DNA from: Ignavibacteria bacterium RBG_16_34_14
GTDB taxonomy: Bacteria; Bacteroidota; Ignavibacteria; Ignavibacteriales; Ignavibacteriaceae
Assembly (NCBI GenBank): GCA_001802865.1
Contig: MHAF01000098.1
Location: forward strand, 1 to 64,000
Length of the DNA stretch: 64,000 nucleotides
Direction of reading: 5' to 3'
Shown: positions 49,875 to 60,111 of the stretch, one piece after another
Layout of the letters: each line of letters opens with the position of its first letter
Position numbering within the stretch: the stretch's first letter is position 1
Program-made: the position numbers and the translations under genes
Notes under the pieces: generated by a model
Database searches by the model: none
What the model was told of the DNA's origin: nothing
The model's input: only the letters and a program-made list of their open reading frames with translations

Positions 49875-50110
49875 CTTGTTTGAGCTTATTTGCTCGGGCC
49901 GAAAAATCCTTGAATTAAGAATTTGTATATCCCTACTCCTCTCTCTGTCTTCTCCTTATTTCGACTACTTCTTGTAATAACACCATAATTTAGCATAATA
50001 AAAATAGCACACAAATCTGGCGACAAGGGGGCTACGCTTCTTTTAAGAGCAAGGTATAAAAGACCTTACACTTAGATATGCGATGAATGTAAAATTATTT
50101 TATACAATAA

Positions 50111-51073
50111 TTAAATTGAGAAAAATCCTTGAGCAGTTGTTTTTATTTTGTATAGACATCCCCCCGCTGTAATAAATAATATATTTGAGTATAAACCCCT
50201 TCCAAAAGTAAGGTTGCTAGGTACTTCAGGAAGCTTGAAAGAATCTATCTCTTTGCCTTCAACATTATATACTTTTATACATGGATTTATTTCATGACGA
50301 ACAGCAACATAAATATTTCCTTCTGAATCAATGGTTATTCCATCTGGACCTGACCCATCAAGGTAATTAATAAATATTTCTTTGGATATGACATTTGCTT
50401 TTTCATCCAATTGACATTTATAAATGGCCATCAATGGTTTATTCTCCTCATTGCCTTCAAAGTTGCACCCAACATAAAGTTTTTTTTGACCAGGCGAAAT
50501 TGTTATTCCATTTGGCATAGGAATATCAGAAATAATTAGTTGAACTGACCTATCTTTATCTATTTTATATACTCCCATGACAGGTTGCTCAATATTTTCA
50601 TAACCTATATAACGGGGATCCGTAAAATAAATACTCCCCATTGTATCAATAACAAGATCATTAGGTGAATTAAACGGATATTTCATAAATAATCCAGCAA
50701 GGATTTTACTTTTTCCGGTATTCAAATCTGTAATTGAAATTTTTCTTCCTCCAAAATCAGCTCCTTCACAAATTATCATTTCTCCATGCGAATTAAATTC
50801 AATTCCATTAGCCATACTGCTGGGTGAGCGATAAACAAATGCCTGATCAGTTTTTAAATCATATTTCCAAATAACTCCAGCTTGCATTTCTGTTTCTTCC
50901 GTAAATGTAAGATCACTAAAATAAATACAATCATCCGGACCTTGGGCAGGTCCTTCAGTAAAATATCCTTCACCAAAAAGTTTAATCAGAATAGCATCTT
51001 TAGGGAAGATATTCTTTTCCTGAGAATAGCAGATAAATTGAAGAATAAATATTAATATAAATTTCATAATCAT
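50111..51073 (-). CDS. SMP-30/gluconolactonase-like secreted protein
   Basis: 320 aa; FTEGPAQGPDDCIYFSD; GGRKISITDLNTGKSKILAGLFMKYPFNSPNDLVIDTMGSIYFTDPRY; GSGPDGITIDSEGNIYVA. Confidence 0.85.
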   Translation of the reverse strand: MIMKFILIFILQFICYSQEKNIFPKDAILIKLFGEGYFTEGPAQGPDDCIYFSDLTFTEETEMQAGVIWKYDLKTDQAFVYRSPSSMANGIEFNSHGEMIICEGADFGGRKISITDLNTGKSKILAGLFMKYPFNSPNDLVIDTMGSIYFTDPRYIGYENIEQPVMGVYKIDKDRSVQLIISDIPMPNGITISPGQKKLYVGCNFEGNEENKPLMAIYKCQLDEKANVISKEIFINYLDGSGPDGITIDSEGNIYVAVRHEINPCIKVYNVEGKEIDSFKLPEVPSNLTFGRGLYSNILFITAGGCLYKIKTTAQGFFSI

Positions 51074-51083
51074 CTATAAATAA

Positions 51084-51106
51084 AAAACCCCGCTAAGAGC
51101 GGGGCG
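51084..51106 (-). terminator. Rho-independent terminator after the PhyH-like gene
   Basis: Minus strand CCCCGCT-CTT-AGCGGGG followed by TTTTTTATT; 7-bp GC-rich stem at 51090-51106. Confidence 0.85.
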
Positions 51107-51120
51107 TAATTTAAAATAAA

Positions 51121-51879
51121 TTATTTAAGTCTTTCACCATTTTTCAAGAATGGTTCAGCTAATCCTTTTAACGAACCATCTGCTTCATAAATTAGTTCAG
51201 GAGAAAATTGTATTGCATAAGCTCTTCTCATCTTCTTAGTATTATTAGAACCTGATCTATGAAATGTTGTACTTGAAAAAACAACAACAGAACCAGCAGG
51301 GCAATTTGCCGGAATTCCTTTTTCTGGTCCGAAGTAACATTCTCTGTCGCTCGTTCCTGGAACAGGTTTATGCTCAATCTTCTCTCTTGTTCCTGCCAAT
51401 GAATATGGGAGTAAATAAACTGTCCCATTTTCTTCATTCACATCATCTAAAGGAATCCAGGCATTTACATAATATTTATGTTCATAATCAACATAACCCG
51501 AATCCTGATGCCATGTAAATTCCGCACCTTTTGGATCTGTTCCTTTCACAACAAACTGTTCCCAAAAAAGATAAGCATCATCTCCAATAGTTGCCTTACA
51601 AATTTCAGCCATTAAATCACTAAAAATTATTTCACCCAGCTGAGGACGATTTTGGGAAGCAAGAAAAACAAAATACCGGCTGTTTTTTCTGCTGAGATTT
51701 AATACATTAGTTCCCAGCTTATCCATTTCTTTATCCTGTTCTTTAATTAATTCCATACATTCCTTCCGGACTAAAGCCAGTTCTTCATCGGGAATTATAC
51801 TTTCAAGAATAAAAAAGCCATCTTGCCGATATTTTCTTTTGTGCTCTTCTGTTATTCCGAAATACGTTTTTACAGGCAT
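51121..51879 (-). CDS. Phytanoyl-CoA dioxygenase (PhyH) family Fe(II)/2OG oxygenase
   Basis: 252 aa; YRQDGFFILESIIPDEELALVRKE; EFTWHQDSGYVDYEHKYYVNAWIPLDDVNEENGTVYLLPYS (HxD); FHRSGSNNTKKMRRAYAIQFSP. Confidence 0.9.
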   Translation of the reverse strand: MPVKTYFGITEEHKRKYRQDGFFILESIIPDEELALVRKECMELIKEQDKEMDKLGTNVLNLSRKNSRYFVFLASQNRPQLGEIIFSDLMAEICKATIGDDAYLFWEQFVVKGTDPKGAEFTWHQDSGYVDYEHKYYVNAWIPLDDVNEENGTVYLLPYSLAGTREKIEHKPVPGTSDRECYFGPEKGIPANCPAGSVVVFSSTTFHRSGSNNTKKMRRAYAIQFSPELIYEADGSLKGLAEPFLKNGERLK

Positions 51880-51896
51880 ATTTTTTTCCTTTCTAT

Positions 51897-52832
51897 TTAT
51901 TTCAATCTTCTAAGTTTGGTTATTCTACCACCAATAATCCATTCAACTATATATAGATTATCTTCTTCATCAACAGCCATATCATGCGGGCTATTGAATT
52001 TCCCCTTCTGAATTAATTTTTTTGTATGATTAGGCCATCCTGGTAAATCACAAACCGACTCATTTCTTCCAAGGTAAGTAATCAGTTTATCATTTTCATC
52101 AAATATTGCTACCCTTGCACGAAGCTCTGGTATATAAAGTAAATTGTCTTTTATTACGCCTCCACAAGGAGAGATTAATATATTTTTACCAAAACTTCTT
52201 TTATAATTTCCTTCAGTATCATACACCTGAAATCTTTTATTTCCTCTGTCTGCAATATATAATTCCGGTTCGGGCTCCCTTGTATTGATAAAAATTGAAT
52301 GCGGGCATTTGAAGACACCAGCCTTTCCCTCTTCACCATTAATACTTTTAAGATAGATGCCTTCTTTACTATACCTATGAATAAGATTTGAACCATAACC
52401 ATCTGTTACCCAAATATCACCATTCCCGCCAAATCTCTCTTCAAAAACTGCAACCCAGGTAGGTGAGTATTCTTTTTCTTCATAAAGCTTTATCCGTGGT
52501 TTTTCAATCCTCAATAAAGTTTTTCCATTAATTGTTGTTTTAACAACTTCACAGGAATATTGATCTGTCAGCCAAAAATATTCCTTTCCGTTTTCTTCTG
52601 TCAAGGTCAAACCATGAGCGCCATTAAACCTATTCCCCCAGGAATTAATTAATTCTCCATTGGAATTAAAAATAAGAACAGCAGGATCAGCTTGATTAAA
52701 AACAGCAATATTTCCATTCTTTAAAACAACAATTCCATGGGTTCTTCCATTTTCTCTCCCACTTACCGTATCAGGAATTTTTGCCCAATTTTCTATCCAT
52801 TCATATTTAAAATTTCCTTCGCCTATTATCAT
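51897..52832 (-). CDS. NHL-repeat/six-bladed beta-propeller protein
   Basis: 311 aa; HGIVVLKNGNIAVFNQADPAVLIFNSNGELINSWG; CPHSIFINTREPEPELYIADRGNKRFQVYDTEGNYKRSFG; FNSPHDMAVDEEDNLYIVEW. Confidence 0.8.
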   Translation of the reverse strand: MIIGEGNFKYEWIENWAKIPDTVSGRENGRTHGIVVLKNGNIAVFNQADPAVLIFNSNGELINSWGNRFNGAHGLTLTEENGKEYFWLTDQYSCEVVKTTINGKTLLRIEKPRIKLYEEKEYSPTWVAVFEERFGGNGDIWVTDGYGSNLIHRYSKEGIYLKSINGEEGKAGVFKCPHSIFINTREPEPELYIADRGNKRFQVYDTEGNYKRSFGKNILISPCGGVIKDNLLYIPELRARVAIFDENDKLITYLGRNESVCDLPGWPNHTKKLIQKGKFNSPHDMAVDEEDNLYIVEWIIGGRITKLRRLK

Positions 52833-54148
52833 TTTTTATTTCCTTTTTTAACAGATTGAAGAAGTTTATTTGATTTTTCAGCCGCTTGCCCAAGAATAGT
52901 TTTTATATCCTGGTTTCCTATTATTGCTTTCTCAACAGCCTCAGCAATATTTTGATTTATTTCAACTCTGAAAAAATCTATAGATGCTCGAGCCATACTA
53001 ATCTCAATCTGATCAACAAAAGATTTCATTGCTGGATCGTTTTCCAGAAATTTTTTATAGCCAGGTAACTCAAGAACTGATTTTCTTATGGGAAGATAAC
53101 CGGACTCCTCAGAAAATTTTGCCTGAACATCTGGCCGAAGTATCCATTTGATAAATTTCCATGCTTCATCAGGATGCTTGCTTTGTTTAAAAACTGCAAG
53201 ATGTTCACCTGCCATGTAAGTAGCTCTTTTAACCGGGCCAGCCGGGAGATAAGTTACCCCCCATTCAAAATTTTTAATTTCTCTGAATTCGGGTAAATCC
53301 CAGGGACCATCCATTATCATCGCAATTGTTCCCGAAATAAAACCTAAATCGTGTGTAAGCGTAAAATTATAAAATTTCTCCGCTTCGAAAATTTTCTTCC
53401 ATAATGCTAAAGCTTGTACACCCGCATCACTATTAAATAAAACTTTAGTCTGATCTTCATTTATTTCTATACCGCCTGCCTGCCAGAGAAAAGGCGTCCA
53501 TTGCAAAACCATCCATACACTTAAAGGTCCCGAAGCCGGGAATGCAGGAATATAAAATCCGTATTGATCTATTTTGCCATCACCATCTTTATCTTTTGTA
53601 AGTTTCACAGCATAATCAAAAAGTTCATCCCAGTCTTTAGGAGGTTTCTCGGGATCAAGCCCAGACTCTTTAAATTTATTTTTATTATAGATTAAAGCAA
53701 GAGTTGTAGCTTCCATCGGCATAGAATAAAGTGTATCTCTCCATTTTGCAGATTGAAGTGATTGGGGAAAAATGTCCTTCATTTCTTCTTCATTTAAACC
53801 ATCAGGTCCATTTATAAAGTGATCCATCTTATAAATTGCATCAGCCCCAACAAGCTTGTGCAAAAAATCTGAATGAAGCCATGAAATATCCGGTGCTGTA
53901 TTACTTTGAATTGCTGTTATTAATTTCTGAATTAATGGATCGCCGCTGGGAACATATTGAGCAACTATTTTTATATCCGGGTTTTCTTTTTCATACCATT
54001 CAATAAGATCATTAAATGCAGGTATCGTTCGTGAAACAAAGCTGTGCCAGAAAGTAATTGTAATTTTCCCATTCTCACTTTTCTTTTTATCCGAACAACC
54101 TGAAAACGATATTACAACTGTTATAAAAAGAAGAAAGAATATTTTCAT
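52829..54148 (-). CDS. ABC transporter extracellular solute-binding lipoprotein (sugar type, family 1)
   Basis: 439 aa; lipobox VVISFSGC; KITITFWHSFVSRTIPAFNDLIEWYEKENPDIKIVAQYVPSG; KVLFNSDAGVQALALWKK. Confidence 0.88.
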   Translation of the reverse strand: MKIFFLLFITVVISFSGCSDKKKSENGKITITFWHSFVSRTIPAFNDLIEWYEKENPDIKIVAQYVPSGDPLIQKLITAIQSNTAPDISWLHSDFLHKLVGADAIYKMDHFINGPDGLNEEEMKDIFPQSLQSAKWRDTLYSMPMEATTLALIYNKNKFKESGLDPEKPPKDWDELFDYAVKLTKDKDGDGKIDQYGFYIPAFPASGPLSVWMVLQWTPFLWQAGGIEINEDQTKVLFNSDAGVQALALWKKIFEAEKFYNFTLTHDLGFISGTIAMIMDGPWDLPEFREIKNFEWGVTYLPAGPVKRATYMAGEHLAVFKQSKHPDEAWKFIKWILRPDVQAKFSEESGYLPIRKSVLELPGYKKFLENDPAMKSFVDQIEISMARASIDFFRVEINQNIAEAVEKAIIGNQDIKTILGQAAEKSNKLLQSVKKGNKK

Positions 54149-55026
54149 TTAAATACTGAAAAATAATTTTCAAAAAATTTACCTGCATTAACTGTAACCG
54201 CTATTTCGTGTTTGCCATTAGATACATGTTTCCATTTTGTTAATCCCCTCTCTTTTTTCTTTTCAAGTTCAATCTCAACTAAACCTTTTTCATATCCGCA
54301 AACATTCTTGTTAAATATTGCAACAGCTGCTAAAGGATCATGAAAAGTAATCCCATTCCATTCCTCAAACCATGCTTTGGAAAAATCAAGAACAGGTTTA
54401 AATAAATTATGATGAGAAAATTTTTCTTTAAACTCATTTTTTTTCATAATCACTTTTGAAGTTACATCCAATCCGAATGAACGATGAACTTTTATTTTGG
54501 AATTATAAACTATTGCTGATGCATGATAATCTCCCATTGCATTCCATTCTAACTTAGGGAGTTTTTTATCTTTCCTTAAAAAATTACCGCTCATGGAATA
54601 AAGTCCTTTTAACAAATAAGGAATTTCAGGATCTATTGAAAATAGCAGACCAATATTTGTTAATGGACCAATTGTTAATAAAATAATTTCGCCTGGATTT
54701 TTTCTTATAGTTGATCTTAGAAACTCAACTGCTTCTCCTTCAGGAAAATTATTTTTGTGTTCCCACCTTTTTAAAGCGCCAGCCTGTTTTGCACTTGTTT
54801 GAAGCTGTGGAATAATCAAAGGATTTTCTACCCCTGGATAAATTGGAATATCCTTCCCTGCAATTTTACAAAGCACACTTGCAAGCTTTGCCCGTTTAAC
54901 AGGTTCTGAAGTAACCGTTGTTATTCCAAACAATTCACATTCAGGATTTGCCAGCAGATAAGCAAGACAAACTGCATCATCAATATCGCTTCCGATATCT
55001 GTATCAAGTAAAATTTTTACTGCCAT
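54145..55026 (-). CDS. Inosine-uridine nucleoside N-ribohydrolase family protein
   Basis: 293 aa; KILLDTDIGSDIDDAVCLAYLLANPECELFGITTVT; LLTIGPLTNIGLLFSIDPEI; FHDPLAAVAIFN. Confidence 0.88.
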   Translation of the reverse strand: MAVKILLDTDIGSDIDDAVCLAYLLANPECELFGITTVTSEPVKRAKLASVLCKIAGKDIPIYPGVENPLIIPQLQTSAKQAGALKRWEHKNNFPEGEAVEFLRSTIRKNPGEIILLTIGPLTNIGLLFSIDPEIPYLLKGLYSMSGNFLRKDKKLPKLEWNAMGDYHASAIVYNSKIKVHRSFGLDVTSKVIMKKNEFKEKFSHHNLFKPVLDFSKAWFEEWNGITFHDPLAAVAIFNKNVCGYEKGLVEIELEKKKERGLTKWKHVSNGKHEIAVTVNAGKFFENYFSVFK

Positions 55027-55172
55027 TTTATTTTTTTGAATTAATCTTTGAAGATATAGCTTTAATGAATTCCGGATATTCCATAATTATAGATATGAAA
55101 TCTTTCGACTCCATTCTGTGTATAAAAGGATCGGCAACTTAAATATTCTTACCAATCTCATTAAACATATAT

Positions 55173-56717
55173 TTATTGCCTAAACTGCTTTTCAACTGCA
55201 GAACTAATTTTGTTAAAGGATCCTTTTAAGGATTGATAAAGATTTTTATATATATCATAATATTCCTCATACAATTTTACATTATCTGCTGCTGGTTTAG
55301 TACTTTCAGAAATCTTAATAGTTTTTTCACAAACTTCTTCTACACTTGAATACTCGCCTGTTCCAACCGCTGCAAGTAGTGCTGCACCATAAGGAGCCCC
55401 TTCAGTTGTTATTAATGTTACTATTTCAGTGTTAAAAACATTAGTAAGAATTTGCCTCCATAATTTACTCTTCGCTCCTCCACCTGAAATCCTGATTTCA
55501 GATATTCCGAGACCTAATCTTTTATTTAATTCTAAACAATCTTTAAGACTGTAAGCAACTCCTTCAAGTATTGACCTGATAAAATGTTTTTTATTATGCC
55601 TGATTGTAATTCCGGTAAAAGTTCCCTTAGCATCGGGATCAGGGTAAGGAGTTCTTTCGCCCGTTAAATAAGGAAGAAAGATTAAACCTTCACTCCCTGC
55701 AGGTATTTCTCCTGCCAGTTTAGTCAGCAGATCATAAACATTTATGTTTTTTTCAGCAGCTATTTGTTTTTCAGTTTCTCCAAAAATTTCTTTATACCAT
55801 TTTAAAGAACCAGCGGCAGAAAGTGTAACCCCCATTACATGCCATGCACCAGGAACTGCATGGCAAAAAGCATGAAGTTTACCTTCGGGTTCAATTGTTA
55901 AATTATTGGTATGAGAAAAAACAACTCCGGATGTTCCAAGTACAACAGATGTAATTCCATCTTTAACTGTACCGGTTCCAATACCGCCAGCTGCCTGGTC
56001 ACCTCCTCCTGCAACAATTGGAGTTTCGTAGTTGAGTCCGGTTTTTTCAGCAGCACTTTTTTTTATTTTTCCTGTTATTTCAATTGATTCATAAACTTCC
56101 GGCATCCAGGCTTTTTGAATATCCAACACTGAAAGGATTTCATCTGCCCAATTTCTTTTACCAACATTGAGAAGAGAAGTACCGGATGCATCAGAAACAT
56201 CGGTTGCAAACTCTCCAGTCAAGCAAAACCGGATATAATCTTTAGGAAGAAGTATGTGTTCAATTTTTTTGTAAACCTGCGTTTCATTTTTTTTAACCCA
56301 GAGTATTTTGGGTGCCGTAAATCCAGGTAAAACAGGATTACCCGTTATCCTTAGTAAATTATCAAATCCAAATAATGAAGTAATCTCTTCGCATTCTTTA
56401 ATAGTTCTCTGGTCATTCCACATTATGCAAGGACGAAGTACTTCTCCATCTTTATCAAGAAGAACCAGACCATGCATTTGCCCGGTTAATCCCATTCCTT
56501 TAACTTCCGAATTTTTAATCCCTGATTTTTTAAATATATCTTTAATAGAATTTTGTGTCGCTTTCCACCAATCTTCAGGATTTTGTTCCGACCAAAGAGG
56601 TTTCGGATTATACATTAAGTACTCTGAGGTTGCACTTGATATAACTTCACCGCTTGAATTAATAAGAATAGCTTTAGCTCCCGTAGTTCCAATGTCAAGC
56701 CCAAGATAATAGTTCAT
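55173..56717 (-). CDS. xylB: Xylulokinase-like FGGY sugar kinase
   Basis: 514 aa; YYLGLDIGTTGAKAILINSSGEVI; GMGLTGQMHGLVLLDKDGEVLRPCIMWNDQRT; GGGDQAAGGIGTGTVKDG; ISGGGAKSKLWRQILTNVF. Confidence 0.85.
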   Translation of the reverse strand: MNYYLGLDIGTTGAKAILINSSGEVISSATSEYLMYNPKPLWSEQNPEDWWKATQNSIKDIFKKSGIKNSEVKGMGLTGQMHGLVLLDKDGEVLRPCIMWNDQRTIKECEEITSLFGFDNLLRITGNPVLPGFTAPKILWVKKNETQVYKKIEHILLPKDYIRFCLTGEFATDVSDASGTSLLNVGKRNWADEILSVLDIQKAWMPEVYESIEITGKIKKSAAEKTGLNYETPIVAGGGDQAAGGIGTGTVKDGITSVVLGTSGVVFSHTNNLTIEPEGKLHAFCHAVPGAWHVMGVTLSAAGSLKWYKEIFGETEKQIAAEKNINVYDLLTKLAGEIPAGSEGLIFLPYLTGERTPYPDPDAKGTFTGITIRHNKKHFIRSILEGVAYSLKDCLELNKRLGLGISEIRISGGGAKSKLWRQILTNVFNTEIVTLITTEGAPYGAALLAAVGTGEYSSVEEVCEKTIKISESTKPAADNVKLYEEYYDIYKNLYQSLKGSFNKISSAVEKQFRQ

Positions 56718-56734
56718 TTACTGTACTTTAATTT

Positions 56735-57736
56735 CTATCTGTATTTATAATAATTAAAATCAACTTCATAATAAGATAGGATTGTTCTTCCCGGCATTGA
56801 TACTTTATCAAATCTCCTGTTGTCTTCGTCAGTAAGCTTAACTTTAAGCGCACCAAGATTATCAATAAGCTGATCCAAATTTTTCGGACCTATTATTGAA
56901 CTTGTTATTTCCGGTTTTTGAATTGTCCAGGATAATGCCAATTGAGCAGATGAACATTTTTTCTCTTTTGCAATCTCTTCAACAACATCGAGTACTTTGA
57001 AAGCTTCTTCAGTAAAATGATGATCAGCCCATTCATTACTATCTTTAAAACGGCTGTCAGCTGGTCTTTCTTTACCTCTTTTATATTTACCAGTTAGAAA
57101 TCCACCAGCAAGCGGAGCCCAGGGAAGAATTGCCAATCCAAAATTTTGTGCAACAGGAAATAATTCACGTTCAATCCTTCTATCCAGTAAATGATAAGGA
57201 GGCTGTTCTGAAATAAATCTATTTAAACCTAATTCCTTTGAAACCCAAATGGCATTCACTACCTGCCATGGAGCAAAAGTGCTTGTTCCAATATATCTTA
57301 CTTTACCTGATTTTATAAGATCATCAAATACTCTTAATGATTCATCTATGGCAATATCACTTTGCGGTCTGTGGAGCTGGTAAATATCTATATATTCTGT
57401 CTGCAATCTTTTTAATGAAGCATCGCATTGCGCTATAATATGTCTTCTGCTGATTCCACCGGCATTAGGGTCATTGTCTTTCATCATTCCATGAACTTTG
57501 GTTGCAATTATTACGCTGTCTCTTTTCCCATTTCGCTTTAATGCTTTCCCCAAATATTCCTCACTAATACCTCGCTGGTAAGCATTGGCTGTATCAAAAA
57601 AATTAATTCCTTCATCAATAGCTTTATCAACAATTTCCATAGAAAGTTTTTCATCAGCTTTTCTTCCAAACATCATGCAGCCAAGACAAAGCGGGCTAAC
57701 TTTTACCCCTGTTCTTCCAAGATTTCTATATTCCAT
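56735..57736 (-). CDS. Aldo/keto reductase
   Basis: 333 aa; MEYRNLGRTGVKVSPLCLGCMMFG; EGINFFDTANAYQRGISEEYLGKAL; EYIDIYQLHRPQSD. Confidence 0.9.
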   Translation of the reverse strand: MEYRNLGRTGVKVSPLCLGCMMFGRKADEKLSMEIVDKAIDEGINFFDTANAYQRGISEEYLGKALKRNGKRDSVIIATKVHGMMKDNDPNAGGISRRHIIAQCDASLKRLQTEYIDIYQLHRPQSDIAIDESLRVFDDLIKSGKVRYIGTSTFAPWQVVNAIWVSKELGLNRFISEQPPYHLLDRRIERELFPVAQNFGLAILPWAPLAGGFLTGKYKRGKERPADSRFKDSNEWADHHFTEEAFKVLDVVEEIAKEKKCSSAQLALSWTIQKPEITSSIIGPKNLDQLIDNLGALKVKLTDEDNRRFDKVSMPGRTILSYYEVDFNYYKYR

Positions 57737-58782
57737 TAATTCCCCTTCTTATAAAGATTTCTAAAATAATTTTCCATTTTTTCTTTTTTGAAAATATCAA
57801 AGTACCAGTAAGGATAAATTCTTGCCGGTGAACTAACTTCATCAAGTTGCTTAATTTCTTCTTCATTTAGTTCCCAATCACTTACTGCTATATTATCTAA
57901 AAGTTGTTTTTCATTTCTTGCACCGATTATGACAGAAGTAATTCCCGGTTTTCTTAAAGTATAATTTAGTGCAACCTGACTCATTGAAACTTTTCTTTCT
58001 TTAGAAATTTTTTCCATAACAGTTAAAATTTCTTCTCCTCTATTAACATTATAAGGAAGATGATGACCGGGTTTTACCAATCTTGTTCCTTTTGGCCATT
58101 TTTTTCCTTTACGGTATTTACCTGAAAGAATACCGCCATGCAGAGGGCTCCACACGATTATTCCAATCCCCTGATCAATACAAGGGGGGATTTGTTCATA
58201 TTCAAGATCCCGTCCAACTAAGGAATAATAAGCCTGTAGACTTGTAATTCTTTCCCAATTATTTTTCTCAGCAATTGCCTGAAGTTTCATTATCTGCCAG
58301 GCAAAAAAATTTGATATGCCTATATATCTGACTTTTCCTGATTTAACAAGTGTATCAAGAACACTCATAGTCTCTTCAAGCGGTGTCATAAAATCAAAAG
58401 AGTGAACCTGGTAAAGATCTATATAATCTGTTTTTAATCTCTTGAGACTTTCATCGCAAGCACGGATTAAATGTTGTCTTGAATGACCTTCACCATTTGG
58501 ACCATCCCACATTTTTCCTTCGCCTTTAGTTGCAATTACAACATTTTTTCTCTTACTGCCCAAAGCTTTTCCAAGCATTATTTCAGAAATTCCAAGTGAG
58601 TAAACATCGGCAGTATCAAAAAAATTTATTCCATTCTCAATTGCTATAGATGTTAATCTGTTTGCATCTTTCTGTTCCTGGTTGCCAAGATGAGTCCAAC
58701 CTTTTTTGCTCGTGAAAGTCATTACGCCGAAACAGATTTCAGAGACTTGTAAGCCTGATTTTCCTAGAAAACTGTATTTCAT
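57736..58782 (-). CDS. Aldo/keto reductase
   Basis: 348 aa; MKYSFLGKSGLQVSEICFGVMTF; NGINFFDTADVYSLGISEIMLGKALG; DYIDLYQVHSFD. Confidence 0.9.
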   Translation of the reverse strand: MKYSFLGKSGLQVSEICFGVMTFTSKKGWTHLGNQEQKDANRLTSIAIENGINFFDTADVYSLGISEIMLGKALGSKRKNVVIATKGEGKMWDGPNGEGHSRQHLIRACDESLKRLKTDYIDLYQVHSFDFMTPLEETMSVLDTLVKSGKVRYIGISNFFAWQIMKLQAIAEKNNWERITSLQAYYSLVGRDLEYEQIPPCIDQGIGIIVWSPLHGGILSGKYRKGKKWPKGTRLVKPGHHLPYNVNRGEEILTVMEKISKERKVSMSQVALNYTLRKPGITSVIIGARNEKQLLDNIAVSDWELNEEEIKQLDEVSSPARIYPYWYFDIFKKEKMENYFRNLYKKGN

Positions 58783-58795
58783 TTTTTTATTTTAT

Positions 58796-59401
58796 TTATT
58801 TTGAATGAGGGTGATTCCAAAGATGTCCTAATCTTTTTTTACCTTTCAGGCTCGTCTCAAACCATACTCCATGAATTTCTTCATTAACATTTATAAGATC
58901 ATGATGATCTCCCATTCTTGTTGCAAGTAAATAACCAGGCTTTAAATCATATTTTTCCCCTTCGGAAACTGCGAGTCCTGAACCTTTAAAGATAATCCAG
59001 TATTCATCACAATCATGAAAATGATTATCAAATTCTGTTTTTCTGTCATAGTTAACAGGATCACCTGCATTATACGGACTTTCACTATTATTAATTTTGA
59101 ATACACCGCAAGAACCAGTTTCATCTGACCAGCGACCACCAATATGAATTACGATGCAATCTTCTTCAGCCCTTATTCTTATTTCTGAACCGGGATTATT
59201 CAATTCCAGATAATCCTCTCTTTTTGCTTTCAAATTTTTCATATCCATAAATATTTCACAGGATCCTTCACCAATAAAAATTTTTTCTTTAATAGATTTC
59301 TGTATAAGAGATTTCACTTCACCTTTTTTAATTTCAAATGTTTCAATGAAATCGAGTTCACTCCATTCTGGTAAAGGATCAGAGCATTTTAAAAGAGGCA
59401 T
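58796..59401 (-). CDS. Cupin-domain protein
   Basis: 201 aa; FDNHFHDCDEYWIIFKGSGLAVSEGEKYDLKPGYLLATRMGDHHDLINV. Confidence 0.75.
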   Translation of the reverse strand: MPLLKCSDPLPEWSELDFIETFEIKKGEVKSLIQKSIKEKIFIGEGSCEIFMDMKNLKAKREDYLELNNPGSEIRIRAEEDCIVIHIGGRWSDETGSCGVFKINNSESPYNAGDPVNYDRKTEFDNHFHDCDEYWIIFKGSGLAVSEGEKYDLKPGYLLATRMGDHHDLINVNEEIHGVWFETSLKGKKRLGHLWNHPHSK

Positions 59402-59403
59402 TG

Positions 59404-60078
59404 TTATGCGGCTAATCCAATTAATCTTTTAACAAGTTGAACAGATTGTGCTGCATCTCTTGTAAAACCATCTGCATGAATTTCATCTGCAAATTTCTGG
59501 CTTGCTGCTGCACCACCAATTATAACTTTATTATTTAAACCATTAGCTCTTAATGCTTCAATAGAAATTCTCATATTCTCCATTGTAGTTGTTAGCAGAG
59601 CAGACATACCTATAATTGCATCAGGATATTTTTTTGCAGCTTCTATAAATTTTTCAGGTGGAGTATTTATTCCAAGATCAATAACTTCAAATCCACCTCC
59701 TTCAAGCATCATTCTTACAAGGTTTTTCCCGATATCATGCATATCTCCTTTAACAGTTCCAATAACAACTGTACCAATTTTTTTTGAATCTTCACTTTTT
59801 AATAATGGCTCTATTATTTGCATTCCCGATTTCATAGCCTGTGCTGAAAGAAGCATGTCTGGTACAAAATATTCTCCGGCTGAAAATTTACTCCCGACTA
59901 TTTCCATTCCTGCAATTAAAGATTCATTTAATATTTGTGAAGCAGGTATCATTTCATCAATTGCATTCTGAACAAGATCTTTTACTCCAGGTTTTCCAGC
60001 AAGATCAGGAGGATACTTTGCATTCGAATCTGTATGACCTCTAATAACATTTTCCTTTATTACTTCAATCAGGTTCAT
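59404..60078 (-). CDS. Methyltransferase corrinoid protein (MtaC/MtbC-like, B12-binding)
   Basis: 224 aa; GTVVIGTVKGDMHDIGKNLVRMMLEGGGFEVIDLGINTPPEKFIEA (DxHxxG cobalamin motif); N-terminal helical cap domain. Confidence 0.92.
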   Translation of the reverse strand: MNLIEVIKENVIRGHTDSNAKYPPDLAGKPGVKDLVQNAIDEMIPASQILNESLIAGMEIVGSKFSAGEYFVPDMLLSAQAMKSGMQIIEPLLKSEDSKKIGTVVIGTVKGDMHDIGKNLVRMMLEGGGFEVIDLGINTPPEKFIEAAKKYPDAIIGMSALLTTTMENMRISIEALRANGLNNKVIIGGAAASQKFADEIHADGFTRDAAQSVQLVKRLIGLAA

Positions 60079-60111
60079 TTATTTCCTCTTTAGGTTTTTT
60101 CAATCTTTAAT

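Noticed and set aside
49901-50132. 13-bp direct repeat GAAAAATCCTTGA at 49901-49913 and 50120-50132
   Set aside because: Short and AT-rich; could be a duplicated gene end or chance, with no further flanking similarity seen.
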